Made by a program: the position numbers and the translations under genes
Assembly: GCA_011033025.1 (NCBI GenBank)
Contig: WFMF01000089.1
Location: 310,001 to 374,000 of the forward strand
Direction of reading: 5' to 3'
DNA length: 64,000 nucleotides
Source: Beroe forskalii
Lineage: Eukaryota; Ctenophora; Nuda; Beroida; Beroidae
Notes under the pieces: model-generated
Database searches by the model: none
What the model was told of the DNA's origin: nothing
The model's input: the letters and a program-made list of their open reading frames with translations, nothing else
Shown: piece by piece, positions 22,201 through 30,310 of the stretch
Numbering within the stretch: the first letter of the stretch is position 1
Layout: each line of letters begins with the position of its first letter

Positions 22201-23760
22201 GGGACTTCATGGCTGACTCCCTACTTTACAGCTTTGTTATCAAACCTGTCAGTGATGATCGCTGCCTGTTAGAGAGTGATCTGTACATCATGTCAGCGAT
22301 GTCGATGATATTCTCACACCCAGATCCCGTTTCATGAAGCTTCGTGATACACTGAAACAGACTGACTACCAATACTTGGTACCCACTGTTCATTCAATAA
22401 GTGACACTTCAATTGAATCATCATAAACAAGTTAATGTGTCGATAAAAGAAACTACTGTCATTTATAATCTCATAATAAGCTTCTCATCAAAATAACTAT
22501 CTGCTCAAAATTCAATTCAAATATATAGATACATCTACTTACTACTTTCAGCAAATTCACAACGAGTATGATATTGGCTTTCGTTTCAATTTTTGTGAAT
22601 AGTGACACACTTTGATCCTGAAAAATTGGGTTGGTAAATTGTTTTGCGTGTGTGGTTATGCTTCACCATCAGTGACAAGACACAAATTTATAATACTTAA
22701 TAAATACAAATGATTGGTTGACCTAGAAACCTAGTGACTTACTTTTTGATTATACAATTGATATAATGATTAACCAAGAATTGACATTATCAACCTCTCC
22801 TACGAGATAACTCATATTTTTGGGAAATTTCACCAAAACTTACAATGATTAATAACAGGTTTTTCTCTTGCAATGACTTCCTTTCAACTAATTCACGTAT
22901 CATAGTGAGTAGTTCAGCACAAATCTTTGGCCATTCCTGAGAGTAATTTCGAAATACATCCTTGCATATCGATAGTCTTACCCTGGTGTTCAACCTTTCG
23001 AGGCAGGATATATAATGCCGTGCCTGGTACTTTTTTGCGGCGCATGACAGCATGCAAAGTACTTTCACTGCAACATGCCTTTGAAAAGTACCTAAGCAAG
23101 GCATAATACACTGCGCCTCTAAAGGCTGAGACACCATGGTAAGAATTGACAGAGGCAGACTACCAATAGCTGCCAAGTGCCAAGGTTAGCGTGTAAACTG
23201 CATTTATGAGTTAGGTTTTCCAAACACTAGAGCCCAACATCTCAAGAATTAGAGCTAGATAAGAGTCATTCAATCCAGCACAGGTCATTTTATAACAAGC
23301 ATAGAAGTGGATGGTAGAGACCTAGTGGAAATAGGAACTTTGTGCTTTTATGCATCGCATCATACCGAAACATTGAACATTGTCTTACCTTGCCTTTGAA
23401 GTGTGCACATTTCTCCAAAAAATGTAAAATGCCTTTATCAGAATCAAAGATGTAGGAAGCACCAACAACTGAATGGATATCGAATGTCAAATGCTTGAGG
23501 TAATGAGTCAATATATAAAGCTGATTATTATTATAATCCCCCCTAGAATACTTTTAAGTCAAGAAAATGCAATAATTAATGTATGAAGGTATGACTAGGA
23601 TATAAAGACTCAATTATATAGATTCAGGCTAACCAATTTCATGATCACTGAGATTTGCCACACAGCTTTTCAAATCTAGCACTGGTGTCAAGGCATCACT
23701 GGCTCCAATAGTGAGGATATCATTAAGACTTTCTAAAAGTGGTTTAAGGTTGCCACTCAT
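1..23760 (-). CDS. PRKDC: DNA-PKcs, N-terminal HEAT-repeat part (gene continues off the left edge)
   Basis: Catalytic subunit of DNA-dependent protein kinase, the PIKK kinase that binds Ku at DNA breaks in non-homologous end joining. Only the helical HEAT solenoid (about human residues 1-1125 of ~4130) lies here; FAT and kinase domains would be beyond position 1. Hand-built exons by GT-AG and phase: 23634-23760 (ATG), ~23389-23500, 22844-23125, 22543-22617, 22246-22351, ~19490-19608, 19085-~19245, 18676-18864, 18211-18437, 17888-~18042, 17565-17687, 17216-17361, 16423-16602, 16051-16195, 15629-15827, ~15396-15558, ~15273-15350, 15044-~15195, 1798-1934, 1411-1560, 615-730, 313-411, 1-166. Recognisable collinear blocks include ACELLHALF, VIHW, REFCGECIQEFFKWSIK and VLLCGSLGG. 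The start is supported by alignment to the human N-terminus. Borders marked ~ are uncertain (exons 1/2 and 6/7 do not join cleanly in phase). Introns host U6, three genes and a transposon. Confidence 0.9.
1186..1292 (-). ncRNA. U6: U6 spliceosomal snRNA
   Basis: The minus strand matches metazoan U6 almost base for base: CATATACTAAAATTGGAACG, then the ACAGAGA box, AGATTAGCATGGCCCC, GCGCAAGGATGACACGC and AAATTCGTGAAGCGTTCC, ending in a six-T Pol III terminator. The 5' end is a perfect UUCG-capped hairpin (GTCCGAC/GTCGGGC) that replaces the human stem by compensatory changes, which argues for an expressed gene rather than a pseudogene. Length is 107 nt, as in human. It lies in a DNA-PKcs intron, same strand, about 120 bp after the exon ending at 1411. 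A weak TATA-like stretch (TATGATAG) sits about 26-33 bp upstream. I could not identify a PSE. Confidence 0.95.
2647..3963 (+). CDS. Secreted papain-family cysteine protease with C-terminal ShKT-like domain
   Basis: 438-residue single open frame. An N-terminal hydrophobic signal peptide (residues ~1-14) precedes a propeptide (~25-125) of inhibitor I29 type. The C1A peptidase domain follows, with oxyanion Gln140, nucleophile Cys146 in GSCGSCWAF, His289 in VNHGVAMVGY and Asn305 in IKNSWGSNWG, so the enzyme looks catalytically intact. After the protease come a linker and a Cys-rich module at ~364-412 with CPKTCGKC spacing typical of ShKT domains, then a short extra Cys-rich tail (~417-435). The fusion suggests an extracellular or digestive/secretory protease anchored or targeted by the ShKT module; that role is inference. 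The gene is intronless and lies on the opposite strand inside the 13.1-kb DNA-PKcs intron. A ~52-bp imperfect direct repeat follows the stop codon (~3960-4060). Confidence 0.88.
   Translation: MLFLCFILIALASAEDPLRAVLRSPQASLRLYSQFKETNHLQFGVAENSRRYRLFLASARHVADYNEDKQDTGHYGVNKFSVMSEGEKKTYHGLNLTKFNKEEEDMMWEEDAPRLGAPSESLPYRVLWTNSGSVTRVQDQGSCGSCWAFSTVASVETRYKEGSGILRRFSEQEYLDCVYESDRSYNGCDGGTIVGAFRWSKRNGGRLAAARDRPYEGKDKTCRSAGTPDGMVAMKITGLRYVGKSEERHLQALQSGAVTSALVATDKFHQYDGSIMKDTTCQPSDDVNHGVAMVGYSTSYILIKNSWGSNWGDKGFARLARYHHNCKLYTSSRYPVLTATGVSDSGPDPATEYRPIEENKPTICADTDEDYCINYLKPYGCCDNDCTFFLSFGERMRFMLVNIICPKTCGKCGGAVCPGGTVECSDGVCRHEHMCSRG
4898..5659 (-). CDS. Multi-pass membrane protein of unknown family
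   Basis: Open frame of about 253 residues from the first ATG (5659); the frame stays open upstream to ~5749, so an upstream exon or a different start is possible. About seven hydrophobic segments are visible, for example around YLTAILVLISGVFTPVENW, LAPLLHLATALISY, FSVFFVTQGMF, YLVFFAVFGPAFYYLCVSW, AVFGAGYLVLCASGVL and FLGMHFVFHLLLILPLCL. A soluble loop rich in Phe and acidic residues (EEFHAGEPKDFFSFFYTDQF) separates the middle segments. I do not recognise the family. The coding part is GC-richer than its flanks and has no introns, like the other two genes in the same host intron, but it lies on the same strand as DNA-PKcs. A small repeat of CTCCTGGTTC units surrounds the stop codon. Confidence 0.7.
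   Translation of the reverse strand: MLFLEPLWVHASVSYLVACARHRLPLPDNTWSNSYLTAILVLISGVFTPVENWVLHQHTAWETTFTTRTISGNPALALAPLLHLATALISYRVSVYQLATHGVGAVVKSSMWTFSVFFVTQGMFYDTLMYSGTYEEFHAGEPKDFFSFFYTDQFRDAYLVFFAVFGPAFYYLCVSWNSGATKADKCSFIKSLVREAVVHGAVFGAGYLVLCASGVLPPQYEVERAGYFLGMHFVFHLLLILPLCLSSTKQNQE
5990..6360. repeat. Dispersed repeat, copy 1
   Basis: About 200-370 bp that recur at 24955-25665. The best shared block runs from GAAGTTATGAATTTCTGAAC through ATGGCGTACAAAGAA to AAATTGGGGTTTTGAT and GTGCTGTCACATG. Both copies end near a GGGAGGTTTCA motif. The copies are diverged and no coding potential or clear terminal repeats were found. Confidence 0.6.
6400..9865. other. Intronic stretch without a recognisable gene
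   Basis: Part of the 13.1-kb DNA-PKcs intron. A TACCTTAGGAGG motif at ~6846 matches the end of the inverted-repeat element at 16658-17102 and may be a relic of that family. The stretch 7200-8650 is pyrimidine-rich with recurring CTTTCCCTTTTGTTC blocks. Its open frames are short, lack homology that I recognise, and are not credible exons. Confidence 0.5.
9868..9968. repeat. Tandem duplication with internal palindrome, just upstream of the synthetase gene
   Basis: Two ~52-bp copies, nearly identical, starting ACATGAAC and ending GGTTAGAAGATAA. Each contains the imperfect palindrome GGTACAGCAATTCTGTACC. They end about 90 bp before the synthetase ATG, so they may belong to its promoter, 5' UTR or an intron. 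No function is shown by sequence alone. Confidence 0.7.
10059..13982 (+). CDS. Pls-type NRPS-like synthetase (A-PCP plus membrane/LbH tandem domains)
   Basis: 1307-residue uninterrupted frame. The adenylation domain has A3 YTSGTTGKPKG (~166-178), A5 NGYGPTE (~304), YRTGDLV (~386), GRIDSQVKLRGYR (~404) and the A10 lysine in SGKLN (~495). The carrier domain has the phosphopantetheine serine in FFELGGDSL (~558). No condensation domain follows. Instead there are six hydrophobic segments in three pairs (from ~617, ~850 and ~1090) alternating with three left-handed-beta-helix-like modules (~720-827, ~964-1057, ~1200-1306). This is the layout and length of bacterial and fungal epsilon-poly-lysine synthetase (Pls, ~1319 residues). 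By position the specificity residues read roughly D-S-E-T-Y-G-G-V-V-K; an acidic third residue is seen in some Lys-activating domains, so a basic amino acid is a guess. The ATG at 10059 follows a possible 3' splice site (TTTGAGCAG), so an upstream exon may exist. It lies antisense inside a DNA-PKcs intron. Confidence 0.93.
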   Translation: MAFARPSVLHGHFEDTVRRYPKVTAIEWFEERSTVRSRITYEQLYQDVVTLAGAICPFFGTESVGAIFMKRSSEKIYVAQIAINKAGGAYTCLDTAFPDERVSYILNDAKPTVIITDSHSKKRLKSCMKDLNIPVMVYEDVKAYSVNKKLTQEDFPVVPENRLAYVIYTSGTTGKPKGVLIEHRNICNLLYNHRIFFPEISMGWRIAQMSSGAYDSSVEEVYLAFAKGGTLVVVDDETVRLGPDLSHWLQKEQINVLTPPPTLLRSMGPEASASLPYLKILYVGGEEMTPDLVRTWSYGRRLVNGYGPTECSVVVSVGELRQNQPVTIGKVLANNTAHILDENLMPVKSGEKGELCISGLNVSRGYLNRPDLTATKFVEHATYGRIYRTGDLVGVNENGDMLYFGRIDSQVKLRGYRIELSSIEDFLKKYVPQISEAVCTVVKHGSVQKIVAFVILRYTDSMLDIPSVKNCMSNQLPHYMVPSDIVAVHSFPTTTSGKLNTTALQNMYISQVNGSEPDEVADPPASSNVEQIITRAFRSNLNLGRNPARTDDFFELGGDSLTAAMVISDLRKQTSTAKLAVRDIYNQRTIGNLAKICSMKIPEKEVTQKTLPLQSCPMIVTLAQILWISVLLYTSSLTLSSFTSSNSTLEVVCSLILVSLLWIPITVTLAVVAKWVLIGKYKAGIYPVWGWFYLRHWILMTITSVIPWKFVSGTQFHNAILRALGAKIGNNVYIHTALVAEDGGWDLLHIEDNVVIGRDATVATIKAERHHLHLGAVNIRENVHLQTKAHVCCDTEIGRNSVVTYSSLVASGTVIPPSVQVSGVPGMTSPIQPADVKRKLCKVMSPYGYGIQFLALNTLINLVTNPILIAFQVDQYMEGSGFYLSEISLPLLITIKCALLVGGVLLSLLLQIVILHMLGGVAEGVYHRRSRDFMHICLKDRIVSSAGLFLSGTIFWPTWLRWAGMKVGRNCEISSIFEVIPELITIDDETFFADVIYLGGPRFAGDYVIMERIKLGKGTFLGNHSIIPPGSHLPSDILIGVSSVADDKKIYSGSSWFGNPLFELPRREVVAAGRSVTHNPSTIRYISRLFWELLRFTITIPPTGVLAAWYYFLISQKDVQDTTTFQYIMVPAATVASLFFLPLLVLVLKWFLIGRMGAGIHPLWSCWCSRWDFLYVIWGAWAQPVLGMFNGTQILNGILRLFGVSIGENVYLHGTKFSQITDPDLLHFEDDTTVSCHFQAHTFEDRILKKAPLYVRKRATVGGGTMLMYGADVGHDTVVREHSVVMKNEVIPPHCCFVGCPTREIGH
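13981..14075 (+). repeat. Short GAGACCAGA-type minisatellite after the synthetase stop
   Basis: Directly after the stop codon, units such as AGAGGAGACTATCAGAGACC recur four to five times imperfectly. It probably lies in the 3' UTR. An AATAAA-like signal follows at ~14275. Confidence 0.6.
14076..15040. other. Intronic AT-rich DNA with one imperfect inverted repeat
   Basis: No exon was recognised. AAAACTTTTGAGCGGACC (~14812) and its near reverse complement GGCCCGCTCAAAAGTTTTGC (~14915) could form a stem around ~80 bases. Otherwise plain AT-rich intron sequence up to the DNA-PKcs splice donor at 15043. Confidence 0.5.
16658..17104. mobile_element. Short inverted-repeat element (MITE-like) with TA flanks
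   Basis: About 440 bp starting TACCTTAGGAGGTCTATT and ending with the reverse complement AATAGACCTCCTAAGGTA. Subterminal blocks TTTTGGTAGGTTGAAAATAT occur twice as direct copies, each beside a small hairpin of AAAAATCCCC. TA at both edges would fit a Tc1/mariner-type target site. It has no coding capacity. It lies in a DNA-PKcs intron between the exons ending at 17216 and starting at 16602. Confidence 0.7.
19735..22191. mobile_element. Element D, copy 1 (interrupted by transposon copy A)
   Basis: Host repeat of ~250 bp, split by the 2196-bp insertion at 19771-21966. Its left end ATACGCTTAGAGCATGGC is inverted in GCCATGCTCTTAGTGTAT near 22105-22121, giving terminal inverted repeats of about 35 bp. 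Inside are three GCACGAGG...CCGAGTGC palindromes. Sequence homologous to copy 2 continues beyond the inverted repeat to AAATTGGCTAAT at ~22191. It lies in the DNA-PKcs intron 19609-22245. Confidence 0.75.
19771..21966 (-). mobile_element. Non-coding transposon with phased repeat motif, copy A (2196 bp)
   Basis: Begins GGTCAACTGAAAGTATGA and ends with its exact reverse complement; the terminal inverted repeat is 25 bp. TAAT flanks both ends (19767-19770 and 21967-21970), a 4-bp target-site duplication confirmed by the empty paralogue at 25806-26052. The interior contains ~17 copies of a motif close to CCAACCANTGTGGAGCA. In the left half most point right, in the right half all point left, at ~150-158-bp spacing. 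No transposase-like frame was found; internal open frames are short and are shared only with the other copies, so it is presumably non-autonomous. Superfamily is not established. Confidence 0.88.
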
Positions 23761-24357
23761 ATGCTATACTGCCATGAAGTCCTGTTAATAAATTATGAAA
23801 ATTGAAAATTGGAAATAGTTGATACGTTGATAATAGCCCTGTAGGACTTATCATCGTTCTGAAAGCCTCAGAACCTCATAACGATGCGGCTCAATTCTGT
23901 TAGTTACAGAAGCAGGCTAGTATAAAACACTCCTGTATAACTCTAATTATTGCTAGATTGCATTACTTTCATGCAGGAGCCAACACTAGTGCATCGCTTA
24001 ATTGATGAGGGTTTTAGTTAAATCTTTAAATGTTCAAATCATAAAGAAGAAGTTCTTCAAGACATCAATCTGCATGAGTTTTCTCCAACTCTGAACACCA
24101 ACATGATCCCATCACACCAACATGATCCCATCACTTATCTTTTGTTTGAACTTGTTTGAACTATAAATTTCAATCAGTTGTATGCAAGAAAAGAGCAATA
24201 TTTGCCAAACATTATGATAATAGCAATTTAAAAAAAGTGAAATGAATACACGCTATACTGCTATATAGTACAGTTCTTGAATATTGATCTGTGTAGTTGT
24301 TATCAGTTCTAACTTTCTCAGAATTTAAAAACTCTGAAGTAGGTACGGTGAAATCAA

Positions 24358-27300
24358 TCAATGATCCGCTTTGAGGCCAGTATAAACCTTTCCCGCATCA
24401 GGATATTGCTGTCTGGCAAAACACACGAAGGAGTTTAGTGTACCTATCGAGTCATATTATGTACTTACTGGGAGATTCAACCGTTTTTGCTTTTCTGATA
24501 AATTTTCATCCTTCAGTGCAATTTGCAAAGCCTTTGTGGATATTTCCCAAGTTCGTTGAGTTGTACCCCTACCCCCAGTAACAAAAAATTGCGTACTTTA
24601 GGCTCCATTTGAAGAAATAATTAAAATATTTTTTTTTCAAGATTTTCAATCCAAATTACGTTACTTTCAAGTTTCACGACAGTTTAACTCTTTGAAAAAC
24701 GTCCAACTTACGTTGCTCCCAGTCAAAATACCACCACTGGTCCACTACAGATATGGTGACTGGAGCTCCTAACGGTAACTGCAAATTTCTCAGACTGCAT
24801 TCAGTCTGATATACAGAAAATTCAGTGAATTTAATTTCTTATCAAGGTAAAATAATTAATCTTTATTAAATGCTGGTAAGGTGGTTCTCTGTGGCCGTTA
24901 TTGAACGAGTCTGGTGTCCTGTGACCTAAAAGGCCCAACGGGCCTTCTAGTGGTAACATATATGAAGTTATGAATTTCTGAACTTGATAGTACATTGAAT
25001 GAATTATCTCATCATGGCGTACAAAGAAGTATGAGCGATGTCTCACACAATATGTTAAATTCTGTTATGACTGGTAATGATATTACCGTACTTCCAGGCA
25101 CTTCTAAATTGGGGTTTTGATGACATTTTACGTCCTATAAGTGCTGTCACATGGAGGTTCGTGTCCCTGATGAAAACAAGTCGGGTGCTAAACGTCCAGC
25201 CAACACACTTTCTAATCGATCCAATAACAAGATTGTAAATGTCATGAATTAAAGAATTAAGTTATCACCAATATTTATTCCGGCATACATATTATTCATG
25301 CATGTATTTTTTGTTGTTAACCAGTAACTTTGCAATAGAATTGTCAGTTTACTTGAAGTATCGAAGAATTTTTATAGTTTTTTAAATAGCGATTAAACAA
25401 GATAGAATCCAGTCGGAAAGGAAGAAATAATAAAAACTTGAAAAGGAATATCAACTATTGGAGTAATATCTGATTGCTTTGTACTGTACATTCAATATCA
25501 AAATTTTATCATCAACAATGTTATCACTTTGCGTACATTTTAATACAAACGCATGAGATGAATGGATCTGAATAAATCATGAAATTAACTGAAGATATGC
25601 ATTAAGATTATGCGACTACTGACTTTCACTTCCATAATAGGGAGGTTTCATAGGAATACCATATTTTATAAACTTTTTTCATAAAAAGTACGTGAAACGT
25701 CTGTAAAACTTGCACAAGGTGGAGTATCGCCTACTCTACAGGGTCTGGCTTAGTCTTAGATTCTGCGGAACTTAGATTCTGGACGAATTCGTCGCACGTT
25801 CGTGTAATATACGCTTAGAGCATGGCTGGGAATGCGCTAATAGAAATTATTGCACGAGGCGTAGCCGAGTGCAATAATTTGTATTGTCGCACGAGGAGCA
25901 GGCCGAGTGCGACAATACCAAATTATTACGAGGCGAAGCCGAGTGCAATATTTATTAGCGTCATGACCATTGCCATGCTCTAAGTGTATTAATAATGAGG
26001 TGCAATATTACTTATTATTGCACGCCTACAAGTACCCTCAAAATTGGCTAATAGATGTTGTAGGTAATTAAGAGCTCTTCGTCCTTCACGATGCGAAATG
26101 AACATATTATACCTTTATACGTACTATTAGTAAGGGCTGTATGTGCCCCGAACTGTAACCCAGTGTGAAGTAAATAGTATAGTAGGTCTGAGAACGTTTT
26201 CGGTCGCTTATGGGTCATAGATTCACCAGAAAAAAACACTCCAACTTCTGAGTTGGAAACCCCTTTTGGACCTTTTCTTCCTAAATAGGGCAAAAACTTT
26301 GATTGGCAATATCTCAGCCTCTGATTGAGATACGAAGCCAATCTTTGCACCAAAATATGCAAAATGAGCACATTAGGGGGCGGAGCATAGTTTTAAAGTC
26401 GTACCCCTTTCGTTTTGAGTTATGGACGAAACCCACTTTTTATCCCTACGCATATGACCAAAAATGCCCCTTGTAATAAATGAAAACTGAAGGTCGTACA
26501 GAACTCAACAAGTACACTAGGGTATGCAGAATGAGCACATTATGGGGGTAGAGCATAGTTTCAAAGCCGTACCTCCTTTCGTTTTCGAGTTATGGACGAA
26601 AAACCCTTATCTTGAGATGGAGGTATCAGAACTTAAGAAATATATCTCCTGTGCGTCCTCGACAGTAACAACCCAACCAGTGTGGAGCAATAAGGTCATC
26701 ATTGAGGCATCTGGAGTCCTGGGCTGTACCACTAGGATGATATATAGTATTATGCAATAGATATAACGCAGAAACTGGATTATGATTGTGCATTGTAGTC
26801 GTTCAATCATCAAGTTACGTTTACCAACCATGGAGCAAGATACGTGTTCATTTTGAAAAAGGGGACGGTTAAAATTATTTATAAAATCGTATACGAATCA
26901 AAATTTATTCTACTCCTAGCGATTTTAAAATATTCATGCCAGGTCTTGCTCCACGTGGTTGGATCAAGTTAACTCGAAACTGGCTCCACATGGTTGGCCT
27001 ATAAATTAACTATACAGAAAGTATAAAATTAACATAATTTTCAATACAAGAATGTGCAAATTACTTATTTAATGGTGACATACTATTGAGTAAAACTTAC
27101 TTTTAGATTTACTAATATTTGCATCATTTTGGAGGTCAGCTCCACACTGGTTGGAGCTCTTTTGGTGTTGAATCTTGCTCCAAGAGGATGTTTATTCATG
27201 TATCCATATTATTAGAGTCTCATATGGATCCGAGACATCAATCCAACCGTAGTGGAGCAGTCTTTCCGATTCAAACAGGCCTTGCTCCACATGGTTGGAT

Positions 27301-28463
27301 TAGTTAGAGATTTAAATTACTCCACATGGTTGGCCTAGGAATACGTTACTTGAATAGATAACTTGGGGCAAATTTTAATGTTCCTGTGACTTTTTACAGC
27401 CACTTTTTTGCACCATATCTGAAAACCACAAAAGTCTAAAATTATGGATTTTTGACATGACTTTTTGAAATGCCTGCTCCACAGTGGTTGGTAGGAATTA
27501 ATAAACGAATATGATTGATTTAAATTGACAAGAGAATGAATTTTGCTGTGATGAAAACCATTTGTTTCTATCTCAACTCCACACCCTGGTTGGATAGATA
27601 TATGTCTCAAAATTCCAGTTATTGCCTATTACTCCACATTGGTTGGATGGTTTTGAATCGTTTTTTCATCGCATCTGAAGGGCATAATGATGCTGTACCA
27701 AGTTCACTCAAAAATAATTTCAAAACCTCACACAAGCTTTGAAATATGCCCGCTCCACACAAAAATGCTCCACAATAGAAAACCTTGCATAACTTCTGCT
27801 CCACAAACACTATTGAAATGGTTTTTCAACCATCTTACAGCCAAAACATTTGAGCATAAGGCAATAATCTTCACCAAGTGGCTCGGGAATATGGATTCGA
27901 TTGACAGCCATTTTCCTAAACCATGGTTTTTGTCAAATCATACTTTCAGTTGACCATATCTACATTCTATAGTATATCTATATTTTATAATTACCAACCT
28001 GGTTTGATACTGGTAGATCCCTTTCTTCGTTTTCAGTTTTATCCTCTCTATCCTCCAGACACTTATCTGCAAATGATCCTGCTGAAATTTCAGTAAGATT
28101 AATTGTTCTATACACTCAAGGAAATTGACGAGCAATTGTCGATCGATTTTTCGATTATAAAACCAAATGTAATATGGTTCAATTATAGCAATGAGAATCA
28201 GGTGGCTTTACATCGATTCATATAAGGTTGTAATTCTAACCTTTTAGGTGCATATCACGGGGAAGTTGACACTTGAAGCATTGGATTCTACGAGCGAAGT
28301 TGGAAATTCCACAAGAGCTGCACGTCCAATCGCCCCGCAGCACAATTAAAGACTCCCCACGAGATTTGCTGGCCCCACAATGGATACAATTAGCGACGTC
28401 CGTAGTCATCTTTCTCTTGCAAAATCCACACCTCCACTTGTTGCAGACAGCAGTTTTTGGCAT
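24358..28463 (-). CDS. Small RanBP2-type zinc-finger protein
   Basis: Exon 1 (28241-28463, ATG) encodes two consecutive RanBP2-type fingers of the W-x-C-x2-C-x10-C-x2-C form: WRCGFCKRK...CIHCG and WTCSSCGIS...CFKC, so RNA or ubiquitin binding is plausible. Exon 2 (27999-28081) joins in phase and encodes an acidic linker. Probable exon 3 (24712-24805) joins in phase and contains VVDQWWYFDWEQ. A probable exon 4 (~24470-24575) encodes WEISTKALQIALKDENLS, and a last exon would end at TGA 24358. The exon 3/4 join is out of phase as drawn; a phase-correct alternative stops early inside exon 4, so the C-terminus is uncertain. The intron 24806-27998 has been invaded by transposon B, element D and a dispersed repeat. 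It is about 600 bp upstream of DNA-PKcs on the same strand. Confidence 0.7.
24955..25665. repeat. Dispersed repeat, copy 2
   Basis: Diverged copy of the repeat at 5990-6360, same orientation, extended by inserted AT-rich DNA in the middle. It lies in an intron of the zinc-finger gene. An open frame over its right edge (24831-25046, minus) is explained by the repeat and is not a gene. Confidence 0.55.
25806..26052. mobile_element. Element D, copy 2 (uninterrupted)
   Basis: Same sequence as 19735-22191 minus the transposon: ATACGCTTAGAGCATGGCTG at the left, GCGCTAAT at the site where copy A is inserted in the other copy, the GCACGAGG...CCGAGTGC palindromes in the middle, and CAAAATTGGCTAAT at the right. 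It supplies the empty-site reference for the TAAT target duplication. Confidence 0.8.
26609..27955 (+). mobile_element. Phased-motif transposon, copy B (left-truncated)
   Basis: Reverse-orientation relative of copy A and same orientation as copy C. The right terminal repeat is intact (ends TTTCAGTTGACC at 27955). The left ~870 bp are missing; similarity begins at ATCTTGAGATGGAGG at 26609. It retains most CCAACCA/TGTGGAGC motifs. It lies in an intron of the zinc-finger gene, ~40 bp from exon 2. Confidence 0.85.
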
Positions 28464-28539
28464 GATTTCTTTTGTACTTCACATTAGGGAATTAGAGACT
28501 AAATTGCGTCTTAACAATTAATGTAACAGGGTATAGAAG

Positions 28540-30300
28540 GAACGTGCAGAGTCACATCAATTATTGAATAGAACGGCGAGTTTTAAATTTGACAAACTAT
28601 GAATAAAATATGAAACAGTTGTCACTGACGACCCACGGACGACAATAATCGTATGTTTTTCGAAAGCTCCTGACTTGAGATTTTCTCATACGATTTAATA
28701 ACGTTTTCAACTTGCTCCCTACGACGGTCGTGCTGCAAATCTGTATTTTGGGTCACAACACGTCAGGGATAGTCATAATTACATCAAGGCAGTTTCTTGA
28801 TTAATTCCCCTGACCCACTCAGCCTGCTAATGGTAAAAGACGATAGGCAAAAAAATACCAAAGCAACTTGTTTTAACTAGCAATGAAATTAATGGTACAA
28901 CATAGATACGTTTCCATGTGAAGTCTGTAAGTTGTTCAATGTTTAGAAGTTTGGTGATTGGCTGGTACTGGAAATTTGAGTCATGTGACACAGACAGAAA
29001 ATCTAATTAGCTATTGCATTTGCTAGCTGTCAGGCAGTCAAACGACTGCTAATCAGCCTCAACATACCCCGTAATGTACAAATTACAATATTGTATTTGT
29101 AGCCCCTATAGGGAGTCAAAAGTGAGGGAATGAGTAAATTTTTGGAAGGAAATGTTCAAAATGGGCAATAACCTTTGGAGGGGATGGAATATTCGGGGCA
29201 TGGGGCATAATTATTGGGGATATATTTATATACCCCCACCCCCCGGGATTTGCAGAACTGCTACGGACCGATCAAATTGTAAACGCAAAACAAGAAAATA
29301 GGAGGGCGAGGCGGAGGAATTCTGAGATATTTCGTTTGCATCAGCCAGCTTGAAGTTGAATGCGCAGCGCGCACTGCGCGAGCAGCGAAAGTATGCGCTG
29401 ATCATACGCATCCGAATAAATATTGATATATATATATGAACTATCTCTTGCTCTTTCAGCACAAAACATTTAAACTTATAAATATTATTGATCAACATAT
29501 AGAAAGCTCTCCTCTCAATGAAGTGCTAAGCTTTTGTTGTTACGGTATTCGAACCATGCAGCAAATTCTTCAACAATCAAATGCAGTAATGCACCCTATC
29601 ATACTTAACGCAAATTATTACTAAACTAGCAGGCCCGCTGGGGAATAAGGCCCGCTGGGGAAAGCATCTCACTCGGCTACGCAGCACCCCTCCCACAAAT
29701 TTTAAACCAATCAAAATGATTGAATACTTTTTGCAGCGGCAAAAAATTCCAATCAATTCTTTTATGAAGGAGCAGAGTGAAAAGTATCCCTTTGGTTATT
29801 TTCAGTCGTGCGAAACCATCTTAGTTTCGGTCCGTTTTGATTGCAAGATTATTTCGATTATCACAAATATTTTAAATCCCACTGATATTGGAAAGTTTCG
29901 GTTCCATTGGTTCAGGCGAGGAACTGTCTCTATATTCTGCTAAACCTATATTCGACTCGCTTAAGTTGCACCAATCTGTAAGCCTTGAAATGCTCTTAAT
30001 CAATAATCAATTTTATAGCTACAGTTATCACCGACCCAGCTTTAATTATCAACCTACCTCTGGCACAGTTACCTACATGAAAACAACCCATCAGGTATAT
30101 CCTCCGTTATTCAAGCTTTCTCCGTCTTGACTCTTGTGATCTTAAATTTGAAGCAAAGATAACGCCAAAAAACGACAGCACAGTATTTAATTTAGTATCA
30201 AACATTTTACAGTAGAAGCGTAATGGAAAGCTCTCGCGTAGAACTGACCAAAATCTGCACGTGCGTAAAAATTGGTTTCCATGGCAACGGCGCTTAATTC
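28540..30300. other. Gene-poor spacer
   Basis: No convincing exon on either strand. A run of CCCCCACCCCCCGGG at ~29233 and a TATATATATA tract at ~29425 are the only notable compositional features. Short open frames here do not match anything I know. It would hold the promoter of the zinc-finger gene (starting at 28463, minus) and the 3' flank of the coiled-coil gene. Confidence 0.45.
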
Positions 30301-30310
30301 CTCCCATTTG

